A stretch of DNA of 64,000 nt from Chthonomonadales bacterium (GTDB lineage: Bacteria; Armatimonadota; Chthonomonadetes; Chthonomonadales; CAJBBX01): the NCBI GenBank assembly GCA_020849275.1, contig JADLGO010000034.1:1-64000 (forward strand), given 5' to 3'. The notes beneath the pieces are model-generated. The model saw only the letters and a program-made list of their open reading frames with translations, had not been told where the DNA came from and made no database searches. Both the position numbers and the translations under genes were made by a program. Positions 25,904 to 35,600 of this stretch are shown here, piece after piece (within the stretch, counting starts at the first letter, position 1; each line of letters starts with the position of its first letter).

Positions 25904-27322
25904 ATGGACGAGCGTCTCTTCCGCCTCGTGAGCAGCCTGCGCCTCGGTGACCTGGCGATGCCCTCGGCAGCCGCCGAGGCGATCGCGGGCATCGGCGTTG
26001 CCGCCGTTGCGCCGCTGGCGGAGGCGCTCGCCGACCCCGACCGCGCGGTGCGCTGGCGTGCGGCGGAGGCGCTCGGAGCCATCGCCCATGCGCGGTGTGT
26101 GGAGCCGCTGGTCCGAGCGCTCAGCGATGGCGACGCCCTCGTGCGCCGTCGAGCCGTGGAGGGCCTCGGTAGGGTGCGATGCGCCGCCGCCGCCGATGCG
26201 CTGACCCGCGCCCTGCGCCACGCGGACGGTGAGGTGCGATGGCGCGCCGCCGGCGCGCTCGGCCGATCCGACCGCGCCGACGCCGTCCCCCCGCTCTGTG
26301 CCGCCGCGCGCGACGCGGACGCGCACGTGCGCCTGCGCGCCGTGGAGGCGCTCGGCGCCATCGCGGCGCCCGAGGGTATCGCCACCCTGATGCGCGGCCT
26401 CACGGACTCGGCACCCGCCATTCGCACCTGCGCGGCGGTCGCGCTGGCGCGGATCGGCGAGCCCGCCGTGGACTCACTGTCGCGCGCCATCGTGCGCGGC
26501 GGTGGCGCCACACGCCGACCGGACGCCGGCACGCTCGCCGCCGACGCTCTGGCCGCGATGGGCCCTCTCGGTGTGCCGGCGCTCGCCGAAGCCGCGCGCC
26601 ACCCGAACGCTGCCGTGCGCCAGGTGGCGGCCCGAGCGCTCGGTCGCAGCCGCGATCCCGCCGCGATGCCGGCCCTCATCTTACTGCTGAGCGACACCGA
26701 CCAGGCCGTGCGCGCCCGGGCGGTTGGCGCGCTGGGCGAAATGGGCGACCCCGGGGCGGCCGAGTTCGTGGTGCCCGCACTCGTGGATGGCGGCGCGGAG
26801 CTGCGCGCGGAGGCGCGGCGCGCGCTGCAGGCGCTCGGCCCGGGCGCGGTGCTCGCGCTGGCCCGGGGGCTAGCCGCGCCCTGCGCCGAGGCGCGTCGTG
26901 CGGCCGCGCGCGCGCTCCTGGACCTCGCGGATCCCCATGAACTGCCGCGGTGGCTGCTCGCCGACGCGCGACTCTCGCCGAGGCACCGGATGGAGACCCT
27001 TGACCTTCTGCGGCGCGTGCGGTATGCGGACGGCGACCTCAGAGTCCGCTGCCGCCTGCCGGCCCCGGCGGCCTACGCCGAGTCGCTGCTGGCAGACCGC
27101 GATGCCGCGGTGCGCGGCGGCGCCCGCGCGGTGCTGGACTGCGCGCGACTCGTGCGCGCCCGCGGCCCGGGCTGCGGCGACCGCGCACTCCTGCGCCCCG
27201 CGCGCGGCACGGGGTGCGCCACCGAGGGCCTGGTGCGTCCGGCGGAGCCGCCCGCCGAGCCGCCGATGGGGCGCGGCCTGGTGTGTCGGCTCGTCGCTCG
27301 GTGGCGGCGCCGTCGGCGGTAG
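25904..27322 (+). CDS. HEAT-repeat protein
   Basis: 472 residues made largely of about 30-residue alpha-helical HEAT/PBS-lyase-type repeats, each with the D-x-x-x-x-V-R-x-x-A-A-x-A-L-G pattern (for example DRAVRWRAAEALGAI, DAHVRLRAVEALGAI, DQAVRARAVGALGEM). Such proteins form curved scaffolds for protein binding. ATG 25904 has GGAGCC upstream. The last 60 residues are Pro/Arg-rich low complexity. No enzymatic motif. Partner unknown. Confidence 0.85.
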   Translation: MDERLFRLVSSLRLGDLAMPSAAAEAIAGIGVAAVAPLAEALADPDRAVRWRAAEALGAIAHARCVEPLVRALSDGDALVRRRAVEGLGRVRCAAAADALTRALRHADGEVRWRAAGALGRSDRADAVPPLCAAARDADAHVRLRAVEALGAIAAPEGIATLMRGLTDSAPAIRTCAAVALARIGEPAVDSLSRAIVRGGGATRRPDAGTLAADALAAMGPLGVPALAEAARHPNAAVRQVAARALGRSRDPAAMPALILLLSDTDQAVRARAVGALGEMGDPGAAEFVVPALVDGGAELRAEARRALQALGPGAVLALARGLAAPCAEARRAAARALLDLADPHELPRWLLADARLSPRHRMETLDLLRRVRYADGDLRVRCRLPAPAAYAESLLADRDAAVRGGARAVLDCARLVRARGPGCGDRALLRPARGTGCATEGLVRPAEPPAEPPMGRGLVCRLVARWRRRRR

Positions 27323-27462
27323 CCATCCGCATCGCCGACGCCATATGCCGCCCACCCGGCGCGGCTGCGCGACCGGCCGGCCCGCTGTGCCACGCAGGGA
27401 CCCGCGGGCGCCGGACCGAAATGGGGGTCGGCGCGGAGGACGCTGCCGGACCGGCGTGACTG

Positions 27463-27492
27463 CCGCGCCCGCGTCAGTCTCCGCGGGCGCGG
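27463..27492 (+). terminator. Hairpin between HEAT and LOG genes
   Basis: 11-bp stem (27463-27473 with 27482-27492) and an 8-nt loop, 48 bp before the LOG start. The rest of 27323-27539 shows nothing recognisable. Confidence 0.5.
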
Positions 27493-27539
27493 AGGCAACC
27501 TGATCTGTTCGTGGCGCGCATCTCCTGGAGCCAGACCGC

Positions 27540-28370
27540 ATGACCGACGACCGCACTCGTTCCGACCGCTCCACCTCCCACGTCGATGTTGCCGACGGCA
27601 GCCTGAGCCGCGCGGCTCGGGCGGGTAAGGCGACCGAAGACGAGAAGCTGCTGAAGGCGCCGACCGCGGCGCCCGAGATCTTCACGCACACCGACCCCTG
27701 GCGCGTGCTGCGCATTCTCGGCGAGTTCGTGGAGGGGTTCGACGCCCTGGCCGAGGTGGGCCGAGCCGTCACGTTCTTTGGCTCTGCCCGGATCGGGGAG
27801 GGCGATCCGGTGTACGCGGCGGCCACGGAGACGGCGCGCCTTCTCGGCGAGGCCGGCTTCGCCATCATCACCGGGGGCGGCCCGGGGGTCATGGAGGCGG
27901 GCAACCGCGGCGCCCGCGCAGCTGGCGCACAGTCGATCGGCCTCAACATCGAGTTGCCGTTCGAGCAGGGTGTCAACGCCTACGTCGACCTGCCCATCGA
28001 GTTTCGCTACTTCTTCGTTCGCAAGACTATGTTCGTAAAGTACGCCTGTGGCTTCGTCATCTTTCCGGGCGGCTACGGAACGCTCGATGAGCTGACGGAG
28101 GCGCTCACGTTGATCCAGACCGGCAAGGTGAGCAACTTCCCGGTCGTGCTGTTCGGGTCGCGCTACTGGCAGGGGCTTCTCACGTGGCTGCGGGGGACCG
28201 TCCTGGCCGGGGGCAAGATCGGCGAGCACGACGTGGACCTGATGATGGTGTGCGACGACCCCGCCGAGGTGCGCGAGATCATGCTGCGGTCAGTTCGCGA
28301 GGAGCCGAACGACCGCGCGCGCAACGAGGCGATGGCCCGCGAGGAAACGCGTCAGGCGCTCCAGGGCTGA
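27540..28370 (+). CDS. LOG family protein (TIGR00730 type)
   Basis: 276 residues. The Rossmann-type LOG fold is marked by VTFFGSARI, ITGGGPGVMEAGNRGA and FPGGYGTLDELTEAL. Family members hydrolyse nucleotide 5'-monophosphates to base and ribose phosphate (cytokinin-activating or housekeeping nucleotide hydrolase) and were once misnamed lysine decarboxylases. The Gly-rich, Arg and Glu residues of the active site are all there. The N-terminal 45 residues are a disordered extension. RBS CTGGAG. Ends at a bidirectional terminator. Confidence 0.92.
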   Translation: MTDDRTRSDRSTSHVDVADGSLSRAARAGKATEDEKLLKAPTAAPEIFTHTDPWRVLRILGEFVEGFDALAEVGRAVTFFGSARIGEGDPVYAAATETARLLGEAGFAIITGGGPGVMEAGNRGARAAGAQSIGLNIELPFEQGVNAYVDLPIEFRYFFVRKTMFVKYACGFVIFPGGYGTLDELTEALTLIQTGKVSNFPVVLFGSRYWQGLLTWLRGTVLAGGKIGEHDVDLMMVCDDPAEVREIMLRSVREEPNDRARNEAMAREETRQALQG

Positions 28371-28394
28371 CGCCGCCCCGCGCCCCACCGGCGG

Positions 28395-28433
28395 GCGGCT
28401 GGCCGACAGCCGGCACCGCTGTCGGCCAGCCGC
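28395..28433. terminator. Bidirectional terminator, 16-bp perfect stem
   Basis: Arms 28395-28410 and 28418-28433 are exact reverse complements around a 7-nt loop, placed between the convergent LOG and CPBP genes. Confidence 0.75.
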
Positions 28434-28457
28434 CGCACCGTCCGAATCCGGCCTTGT

Positions 28458-29129
28458 CTACCAGAACGCCCAGGCCCGGGCGACCACGATGTAGATCCCG
28501 AGCGCCAGGTTGGTCACCGCGTGCGCCACCACGCACGCCCCCAGGCTGCGGGTGCCGCGCAGGAGCAGCGCGTAGGCCATCGCGCAGACAAGCGCCGGAA
28601 GCCACTCCGGGTGCACGACCCCGAATCCGCCCGCCACGATCCAGAACGCCTGCCACGAGAACTGGCCGATCGGCAACTCGGACCAACGGGGTGTGGTGAA
28701 GTAGCGCAACAGGAAAGAGCGCCAGAACAGCTCCTCCATCACCGGCACCAGAACCACCAGGCCCGCGAAGCGGAAGGCGAGGAACACGGCCCGCAGCGCC
28801 GGGTCCGCGATCCCGGTCCACGGGTCGAACCCGACGCGCATGGACATCGTGGGATAGGGCACGAGGCGCGGCACCAGGATCCACTCGGCGAAGACGGCGA
28901 GACCCACAACCGCTCCCGCGGCTGCCGCCGGAGCGGTGAGCGTCATGTCGTGCCACGCGTCTCGGTACCACACCACCGCGGCGCCGACGACGAGCACCTT
29001 GGCGATGTAGAGCCACGCGTAATATGCGGGCCACTGCGCCTCGACGGCCGTGAGCGCCAGGAAGAGCGCCATCGGAACGACGTACCGGGGCCACGCCCGG
29101 CGCGTGGTCGGGGCGGCGGCCGTGCTCAC
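28458..29129 (-). CDS. CPBP (CAAX-protease-like) intramembrane metalloprotease
   Basis: 223 residues, about 6-7 membrane helices. Catalytic motifs of the CPBP/Abi family are visible: EELFWRSFLLRYF (Glu-Glu and Arg), a His in GVVHPEW and a final His in VVAHAVTNL. This resembles the CAAX-protease-related group sometimes linked with exosortase sorting. Start GTG 29129 overlaps the GH2 stop (GTGA), so it is translationally coupled to the beta-galactosidase-like gene. The substrate cannot be told; processing or protection of envelope proteins is the usual guess. Confidence 0.82.
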   Translation of the reverse strand: MSTAAAPTTRRAWPRYVVPMALFLALTAVEAQWPAYYAWLYIAKVLVVGAAVVWYRDAWHDMTLTAPAAAAGAVVGLAVFAEWILVPRLVPYPTMSMRVGFDPWTGIADPALRAVFLAFRFAGLVVLVPVMEELFWRSFLLRYFTTPRWSELPIGQFSWQAFWIVAGGFGVVHPEWLPALVCAMAYALLLRGTRSLGACVVAHAVTNLALGIYIVVARAWAFW

Positions 29130-31408
29130 CGCGTCGCCTTTGCGGAGGCGCCGAAGACGATGCCGACGTCGATGAACTGGCCGCCGGTCGTCTGCCGGCA
29201 ATGCACGGCGATCGTGTTGTCCCCGGCACGCAGGGCGCCGCGCAGGGCTCTGGTTGCCTCGGCGGCGCCGTAGCCGTTCGAGTAGCCGCTGAGGGCGATG
29301 ATCCGTTCACCGTTCACGTAGACTTCGGCGTCCTCGTCATGGTGGATGTCGAGGGCCGCGTACTCGAACTGCGTGTCCGGGAGCGTGAAGTTGCGCCGCA
29401 GCCAGATGTCGGGGCCGCTCCACGGCGTGCCGACCACGCTGCCCGGCGTGCCCTTCGTGCCGAACCCGCCGGGCCCGCTCTGCCAGCCCATGTCGTCGAA
29501 GCCGGGACGGAACCAGCCGGCTGCCGGCTCCTCAAGCGTGTAGCGCCATGTCTGCGGACTCTCGCGCGAGGTCGCCATCACCGTGCGCCAGGCGATGTCG
29601 AGCAGCCGCGGTCCCTGCGTCTCGTAGGCCGCGGCGCGCGCGTTGATCGCGCGCACGAGCGCCACGTCGTACTTCGGGGTGCGGTCGTAGTAGTAGATCC
29701 CGTTCTGCTCCTGCTCCACGTCGGTGAGTTGGGTGTAGCAGAAGCCGAACATGTTCGGGTTGTCTAGGAGCGCGTCGGTCAGGCCCCTGTAGCGCGCCAG
29801 GAACTCCTTGAGGTCGGCCTGGCCGTAACCCCAGGCATCGTCGCCCGTGGCGCGCTGGGTCCGCAGGTGGATGCCGCCGTACTCGCTCACGAAGAACGGC
29901 TGACCCCGGTAGCGGCTTCGCGGGTCGCTCAGGTTGTTGTTCCACGGGTCGCGACCGGTGAGCCCGAACGGCGCGTACCGCGCCGCGAAGGAGGCGGGGT
30001 TCTGATCGTAGTCGTGGCAATCATAGACGTCGGTGCGGGGTTCCAGGTGAACGTAGCCGCTCGAGTCCAGGTACGGCCGGGTCTCGTCGAGGAGCCGTGT
30101 CACCGCGAAGAGCGCCTGGGCGGCCGCAACCGCCTCCCCGCTGCCCGTCTCGTTGAGCGGGCACCATCCGATGATGGCGGGATGGCCGCGGTCGCGCTCC
30201 ACAGCCTCCTTCCACTCAGCGACGGCGTAAGAGAGCGCGACCTGGTTGGAGAGGTTGAGGCCCCAGCTCGGGTACTCGCCCCACACCAGGTACCCCAACC
30301 GGTCGGCCCAGTAGAGCAGGCGCGGCTCGAACACCTTCTGGTGGAGCCGGGCGCCGTTGAACCCCGCGGCCATCGCCAACTCGATGTCGCGGCGCAGTGC
30401 CTCGTCGGACGGCGCCGTGTAGATCCCGTCCGGATAGAAGCCCTGGTCCAGGACGAGCCGCTGGAACACCGGCTTGCCGTTGACGAGGAACCGGTTGCCC
30501 TCGATGCTCACTTTGCGCAGCCCGAAGTAGCTCCGCACGGTGTCGGTCGGCTTGCCGTCGCGCAGGACGTCGATCCTCACGTCGTAGAGGAACGGGCGGC
30601 CCGGAAACCACGGCCTAACCTGTTTGAGCTTCAGAGCGGCGGCCGTGCCTCGCCAGGCCGCGGGCACCATCTCGTCCGCTACGATGTCGCGGCCCGCATA
30701 GGCGCGGACGCGGACCCGCGTGCCGTTCGCCGGCCCGTCCACCCAACCGCGAAACAGAACGCGGCCGCCGTCCGGGTCAGGCGTCAGCGAGAACGAGCGC
30801 AGGTAGACGTCCCCGACCGCCTCGATCCAGACGGTTTGCCAGATGCCGGTCGTGCGCGTATAGAAGCAGCCAAAGCTGTCGCGCTCGGGGCACTGCTTGC
30901 CGGTCGCTTGCATGCCGGAGCGCGTGTCGTCGCTCGCGTGGACGACGATCTCGTTGGCGCCGGGCCGGGCCGCCTCCGTCATCTCGAGAGTGAACGGCGT
31001 GTAGCCCCCGCGGTGCTCGCCGACGAAGGTGCCGTTGACCCACACGCGCGCGTGCCAGTCCACCGCGCCGAAGTGCAGCAGCAGGCGCTTGCCGGCCCAC
31101 TCCTTCGGTATGCCAACCGACCGGCGGTACCACACGTCCTTCACGAAGTCGGTGTGTCCGACGCCCGATAGTCTGCTCTCCGGGCAGAATGGCACCAGGA
31201 TCCGCCCGCTCAGGTCGTGGCCCGTCGTCAGCCCTCGCTGCTCTCCGTCGCCCTTCGCGTCGATCTCAAACTGCCAGGGGCCGTTCAGGTTCAGCCAGCT
31301 CTGGCGCTGGAAGTCGGGCCGGGGGTGCTCGGGACGCGGTATCGGCTGGCCCGCCGCGACGCTCGGCACGACGGCCAGGAGCAGGGCCAGCATCAGAAGC
31401 GAGATCAT
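29126..31408 (-). CDS. Secreted glycoside hydrolase family 2 protein
   Basis: 760 residues. Signal peptide (about 1-19), then sugar-binding jelly roll (LNGPWQFEID, WYRRSVGIP, VWVNGTFVGEHRGGYTPF), immunoglobulin-like domain, and TIM barrel. The acid/base E420 lies in CPLNETG and the nucleophile E509 in SEYGG, both canonical for GH2. A C-terminal beta-domain (about 625-755) repeats the jelly-roll type (VYVNGERI) and may bind sugar. Activity may be beta-galactosidase, glucuronidase or a related exo-enzyme; sequence alone does not decide. Exported to periplasm or outside. Coupled with the downstream CPBP protease. Confidence 0.93.
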   Translation of the reverse strand: MISLLMLALLLAVVPSVAAGQPIPRPEHPRPDFQRQSWLNLNGPWQFEIDAKGDGEQRGLTTGHDLSGRILVPFCPESRLSGVGHTDFVKDVWYRRSVGIPKEWAGKRLLLHFGAVDWHARVWVNGTFVGEHRGGYTPFTLEMTEAARPGANEIVVHASDDTRSGMQATGKQCPERDSFGCFYTRTTGIWQTVWIEAVGDVYLRSFSLTPDPDGGRVLFRGWVDGPANGTRVRVRAYAGRDIVADEMVPAAWRGTAAALKLKQVRPWFPGRPFLYDVRIDVLRDGKPTDTVRSYFGLRKVSIEGNRFLVNGKPVFQRLVLDQGFYPDGIYTAPSDEALRRDIELAMAAGFNGARLHQKVFEPRLLYWADRLGYLVWGEYPSWGLNLSNQVALSYAVAEWKEAVERDRGHPAIIGWCPLNETGSGEAVAAAQALFAVTRLLDETRPYLDSSGYVHLEPRTDVYDCHDYDQNPASFAARYAPFGLTGRDPWNNNLSDPRSRYRGQPFFVSEYGGIHLRTQRATGDDAWGYGQADLKEFLARYRGLTDALLDNPNMFGFCYTQLTDVEQEQNGIYYYDRTPKYDVALVRAINARAAAYETQGPRLLDIAWRTVMATSRESPQTWRYTLEEPAAGWFRPGFDDMGWQSGPGGFGTKGTPGSVVGTPWSGPDIWLRRNFTLPDTQFEYAALDIHHDEDAEVYVNGERIIALSGYSNGYGAAEATRALRGALRAGDNTIAVHCRQTTGGQFIDVGIVFGASAKATR

Positions 31409-31549
31409 GCGAAGAGCGTCCTTTCGCGCGCGGGGCGCCTGCCGAGCGCCGTCAGAGCATAGACCGCACGGCGAGAGCGGCCGCCATGCCCGCGCCGACC
31501 CACGACTGGTCAGCCCACCGGCCGCGGGCGAGGAACATACCTGTCGTGC

Positions 31550-32557
31550 TCAGTCCATCAGCCCATGGCGCTTCGCCACCCTCTTGTAGTCGGTCCGGGT
31601 CACGATGGTGCCGGTGGTCCGGGTGTACCTCGGCGGCTCGACGCCGAACTTGACCCACTTGTAGAGATACTCGACCGACTCATACCCGTGGCGGCGCGGA
31701 CTGATCAGGCACGTCGCGTGGAAACCGCTCACCTCGGACTTCGCGAACTCGGCGAATGCCCTGCTGCCGCCGATGCCTATACCCACCAGGTCCTGGTCCG
31801 CGATGCCCTGGCTCTCCATCGCCCGAACGGCGCCCAATACGCCCTCATCGTTGACGGAGAACACCAGCCAGTGCCGGGCCTCCGGGTGGCGCGCAACGAG
31901 CAAGCCGACAGCATCCAAGGCGCGCGCCGCGCCCGTGGCGCGCTCGGGCACACGGTAGATGCGCCCCTCGGGGAAGCCAGCGCGCGCCAGGGCGTCGGCG
32001 GCGCCGTCCGTGCGCTCCTTCACGCTACCCGGCGCGCCGAGTGTGACGGCGCACGCGGCGGTCTCGAGCGGCGACCACCCGCGCCGCCGATACTCGGCGT
32101 GGAGGGCTTTGCCGACGATCTGCCCGATGGCTCGCGCGGACGTGCCCATGTGGGGCACATCCATTGGCTTGCCGTCGCTGCCCAGAAGCTGGTCATCGAC
32201 GGTGTAGACCTTCAATCCGTGCCGCTCGGCCCTGCTCACGATGGCCGGCCCGAGCCGTACGTCTGGCGCGCCAATGACGAAACCCTCGGCGCCCATGTCG
32301 GCCAGGCCGTCGATGGCGGAGAGGGCCGTTCTTCCGTCGCGCAGGCCGATCGTGACGAGCCTGAAGTGGTACTTGTCGGCGCACTTCCTGGCGTACTTCC
32401 ACTCGTCCCTGGACCAGGGCTCCTCCGGGTTCCTCGCCAGGAACCCGATGGTGATCTGGCGCTCCCTCGGAGCCGGGCGGCAGCCGCCGCCCACGAGCGC
32501 CGCCGCGGCGAGCGCGGGCAATCCGAGGAGGGCCGCGCGCCTTCCGATCGTCGGCAT
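31550..32557 (-). CDS. AraF-like periplasmic sugar-binding lipoprotein, orphan
   Basis: 335 residues. The export signal ends at a lipobox-like VGGGC (Cys26). The mature protein is a family-2-type (periplasmic binding protein I) fold close to L-arabinose-binding AraF: GFLARNPEEPWSRDEWKYARKCADKYHF and VYTVDDQLLGSDGKPM...VPHMGTSARAIGQIVG. ATG 32557 has a GGGAGG site; the frame upstream of it is not protein-like. No AraG/AraH-type ATPase or permease is nearby. It may feed a distant transporter or signal sugar to a sensor. It sits between the GH2 and GH106-like genes. Confidence 0.87.
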   Translation of the reverse strand: MPTIGRRAALLGLPALAAAALVGGGCRPAPRERQITIGFLARNPEEPWSRDEWKYARKCADKYHFRLVTIGLRDGRTALSAIDGLADMGAEGFVIGAPDVRLGPAIVSRAERHGLKVYTVDDQLLGSDGKPMDVPHMGTSARAIGQIVGKALHAEYRRRGWSPLETAACAVTLGAPGSVKERTDGAADALARAGFPEGRIYRVPERATGAARALDAVGLLVARHPEARHWLVFSVNDEGVLGAVRAMESQGIADQDLVGIGIGGSRAFAEFAKSEVSGFHATCLISPRRHGYESVEYLYKWVKFGVEPPRYTRTTGTIVTRTDYKRVAKRHGLMD

Positions 32558-32681
32558 CGCTACCGCCTCCCGCACAGGCAGGATCGGGCCTCGGCGCCCC
32601 GCCCAACGGGGCCGTCCAGCCTCGCGTGCTCTTCGGTGCCGCAGCGCCCGGTTCCTCCCACACGACGCGCCGCCGCCCGCG

Positions 32682-35600
32682 CTACAGGTCGGCATAGTTC
32701 GGCAGTCCGTCGGTGCCGACCGGGCGCGGCGGGCCGCGGCGCTCGTCCGTCAGCCGCACCGGCCCGAGCAGACCGGAGAGCTCCTGTCCGGGGTAGACGT
32801 AGGGAGTGGGGTACCCTGCGCCGAACCACGGAGCAAGCGTGTTGTACACGACGACGGCGATCCGGTTGGGGCCGGGCCGCAGAAGGCCGGCCAGACGAAA
32901 GCGATAGGGCCGCCAGATGCGGACGCCCGCCGGGCGACCGTTCACACTCACCTCCGCCGTGCCGCGCACACGCCCGAGGTCAAGCGCGAGCGGCGCGGCG
33001 GCCTGGGCCGCGGACAGGTCGATGGTCCGCTCGTAGCGCAGGCCGCCCGAATAGCTCGGCAGACCGCGCGCGGCCCACGGTCCCGGCGTCGCGCGCCCCG
33101 GCCCGCAGTCGAAGGTGACGGCGCGCTCAAGCGCCGCGCCCCCGTAGCGCCCCGCCGCCTGCCGCACCCGCAGCGCGCAGACCGCGCCGGCCGCGCGCAG
33201 GTCTTCCGGCACCGCGGCGACGCCGTTCGTGCCCACGGAGCACTCCCGGCCACCGATGTAGAGCCAATACCTCCCCCACACGCTCAGTCGGACCGCGCGC
33301 GCGCCGGGCGGAGTGCGGAAGCGGTACCAGCCAATGCGCTTGCCGAGGCCCGGCAGGACGTCGTAGATCAACCCGGCTACCTCGCGCGCCACCGTCCTAT
33401 TCAGCCATCCGCTCTCGGGCATGATCGCCGGCGCGGCAGCGCCGAAGCCGGCAACGGCGCCCCAGGGCGCGCACGGGTACTGGCCAACCACGCGCGCCGC
33501 GGGCCACCCCGAGTCGTCGAATGCAGGCGTCGCCCATCCCTCGGGTCCGTCCGCCGAAGCGCGCCATTCACCACCCGTGGCGAGTAGCGTCCGCACCGCC
33601 GGTCCCTCGCCCGCGCACAGCGCCGCCAGCAGGCCGCCAGGACCGTCCATGCTGCGCGCGCGCACCGCCACCACGTTGTCTCCGGGCCGCAGCAGCGGCG
33701 CGATTTCGTAGCGCTCCGCCGTCTGCCAGACGGAGTCACCCGCACCGAAGCCCGACCCGGCGCGCGCGCCGTTCACCCGGAGCTCATACCCGTCGTCCGC
33801 CGTGATGACAGCCGTAACCGACGACGGCACGTCGTCGAGCCGCAGATGTGCGCGGAAAAAGCGCACGGCCTGGCCCCCGTCGGGAGCCGGGTGCCAGATC
33901 CAGGCCAGCCGCGAGGCGCCGTCGGAGGCAGGCCCGAACAACACCCACGCGCGCAGTGGCTTGCCGGCGGGGTGCGTCAGGCGCAGCAGCACGAGGTTGT
34001 AGCCCGCCACCAACCGGACCCGGCCTTCCGCTCCGTCGCGCACCGGCGTCCCGTTGACGAGGACGTCGCAGGCGCCCGTGCAGGAGCGACGCACCACGGC
34101 CTCCGCGGGGGCGGGCGAGTAGGCATAGGTCAGCGCATAGCGGACCGTGCCGGACGGCGCCTCGCCCAGATCGAACAGGTCGTCCGGCACGCGTCCCCTG
34201 GGCCCGAGCGTCCGCTGATGCGCCGGGTCCTTCTCGATGCCATATCGGCGGGAGTAGCTCCAGCGCATCCAGCGCGCACTATCGGGCTCTCCCTGCCCGG
34301 CGGCCAGGGCGCTCGCCTCCTCCGATGTGAGGGCGACACCGGGACGCGTCACCCACCAGTAGGGCCCGAACGTCGCCGTCACGCGCTCCCACGAGGCATC
34401 GGCATACTCGGGATCCTGGAAGCCGATGCTCACGCCGTCCTCGTGATCACCCTCCTCGCGGTAGCGCATCACCCGACACTCGACAGGCGGCGAGCCGGGC
34501 CGGGCCGGCCACGCGAAGTCGCCCCAGCGGTTGTCCAGCGTCGGAACGAGCTCGGTGGCCCACTCGCCGGCCAGCGGGATGTCGCGCGTGGCCAGTCCGC
34601 CCGTAAGCCGCCCTTCCGGGCCGGCGCGGGCCGGAAACACCTCCAGACTGGCCGGCCTGCGCGGCTCGACGCGGCGTTTGAGCGCCCCGTCGCCGCGGAA
34701 AACGACCAGGAGCGCCGAGCTGTCGGCAAAGGAGAGCCGTGTCGTGGCCATTCCGGCGGCGTCGCGGCGGGTCCGGAGGGGGGACCGGGAACCGGTCCAG
34801 GGGTCCCACACCTCGGCGGAGCCCGTTGCCCGAAAGCCGACGTCCAGTGAGCGCCCCGCCGGTCCGTTCACGAGGAAGATCTGCGCGCCGGACACGCGGC
34901 GACGCAGCGCGCGTACCTCCCCGGTCACGTCGCGCCCGAGCCGCTCGTCCAGCCAGGCCGCCACTTCGGCCAGGCCCGTGACGGGCGCGCGGACGGCCAG
35001 GCCGCGACCGATGCGGCGCGATGTGAGCCCCGTGCTCGTGGGCGCCAGCCCGAACAGCTCTGCCGAGAACCGGGCGATCTCGGGGTCTCCCGCGCCATGC
35101 TCCGGCGAGGCGTCTGGCGCCATGCCGAGCGCGCAGACCAGGCCGCCCGCGGCGACGAACTGCCGCGCGCGGCGCGCCGCTCCCCGGGACAGTGTCGTGA
35201 CGCCCGGAAGTAGCAGCGCGCGGTAGCTCTCGCTGGCGACTGTGAGGTGGCCTCCATTCACCTGCGCGCGCCGAAGCGACGGCTCGTCCAGGATGTCGTA
35301 GTCGCGTCCAGCCGCCTCCAGCCTGCGTACCGTCGACCGGTACGCCTCGCGCACGGCGGCCGCGCCCGGCGTGGCGGGCGCTCCGAGCCGGAGTGCGGCC
35401 TGCACGCTGGCCGAGGGGTAGAGCACGGCGACGTCACAGGCGTGGCGGCCCTGGCTGAGCGCGTAGCTCAGGCGCGTGACGTGATCGGAGAAGAGCCGAT
35501 AGTGACGCCAGTAGGGCTGCCGGAACGAGGCGCACGACGGAGCCCACTCCCACCATCCGGCGCGCGTCGTGTAGTGGAATGCGGGCGGGCTGAAGTGGTT

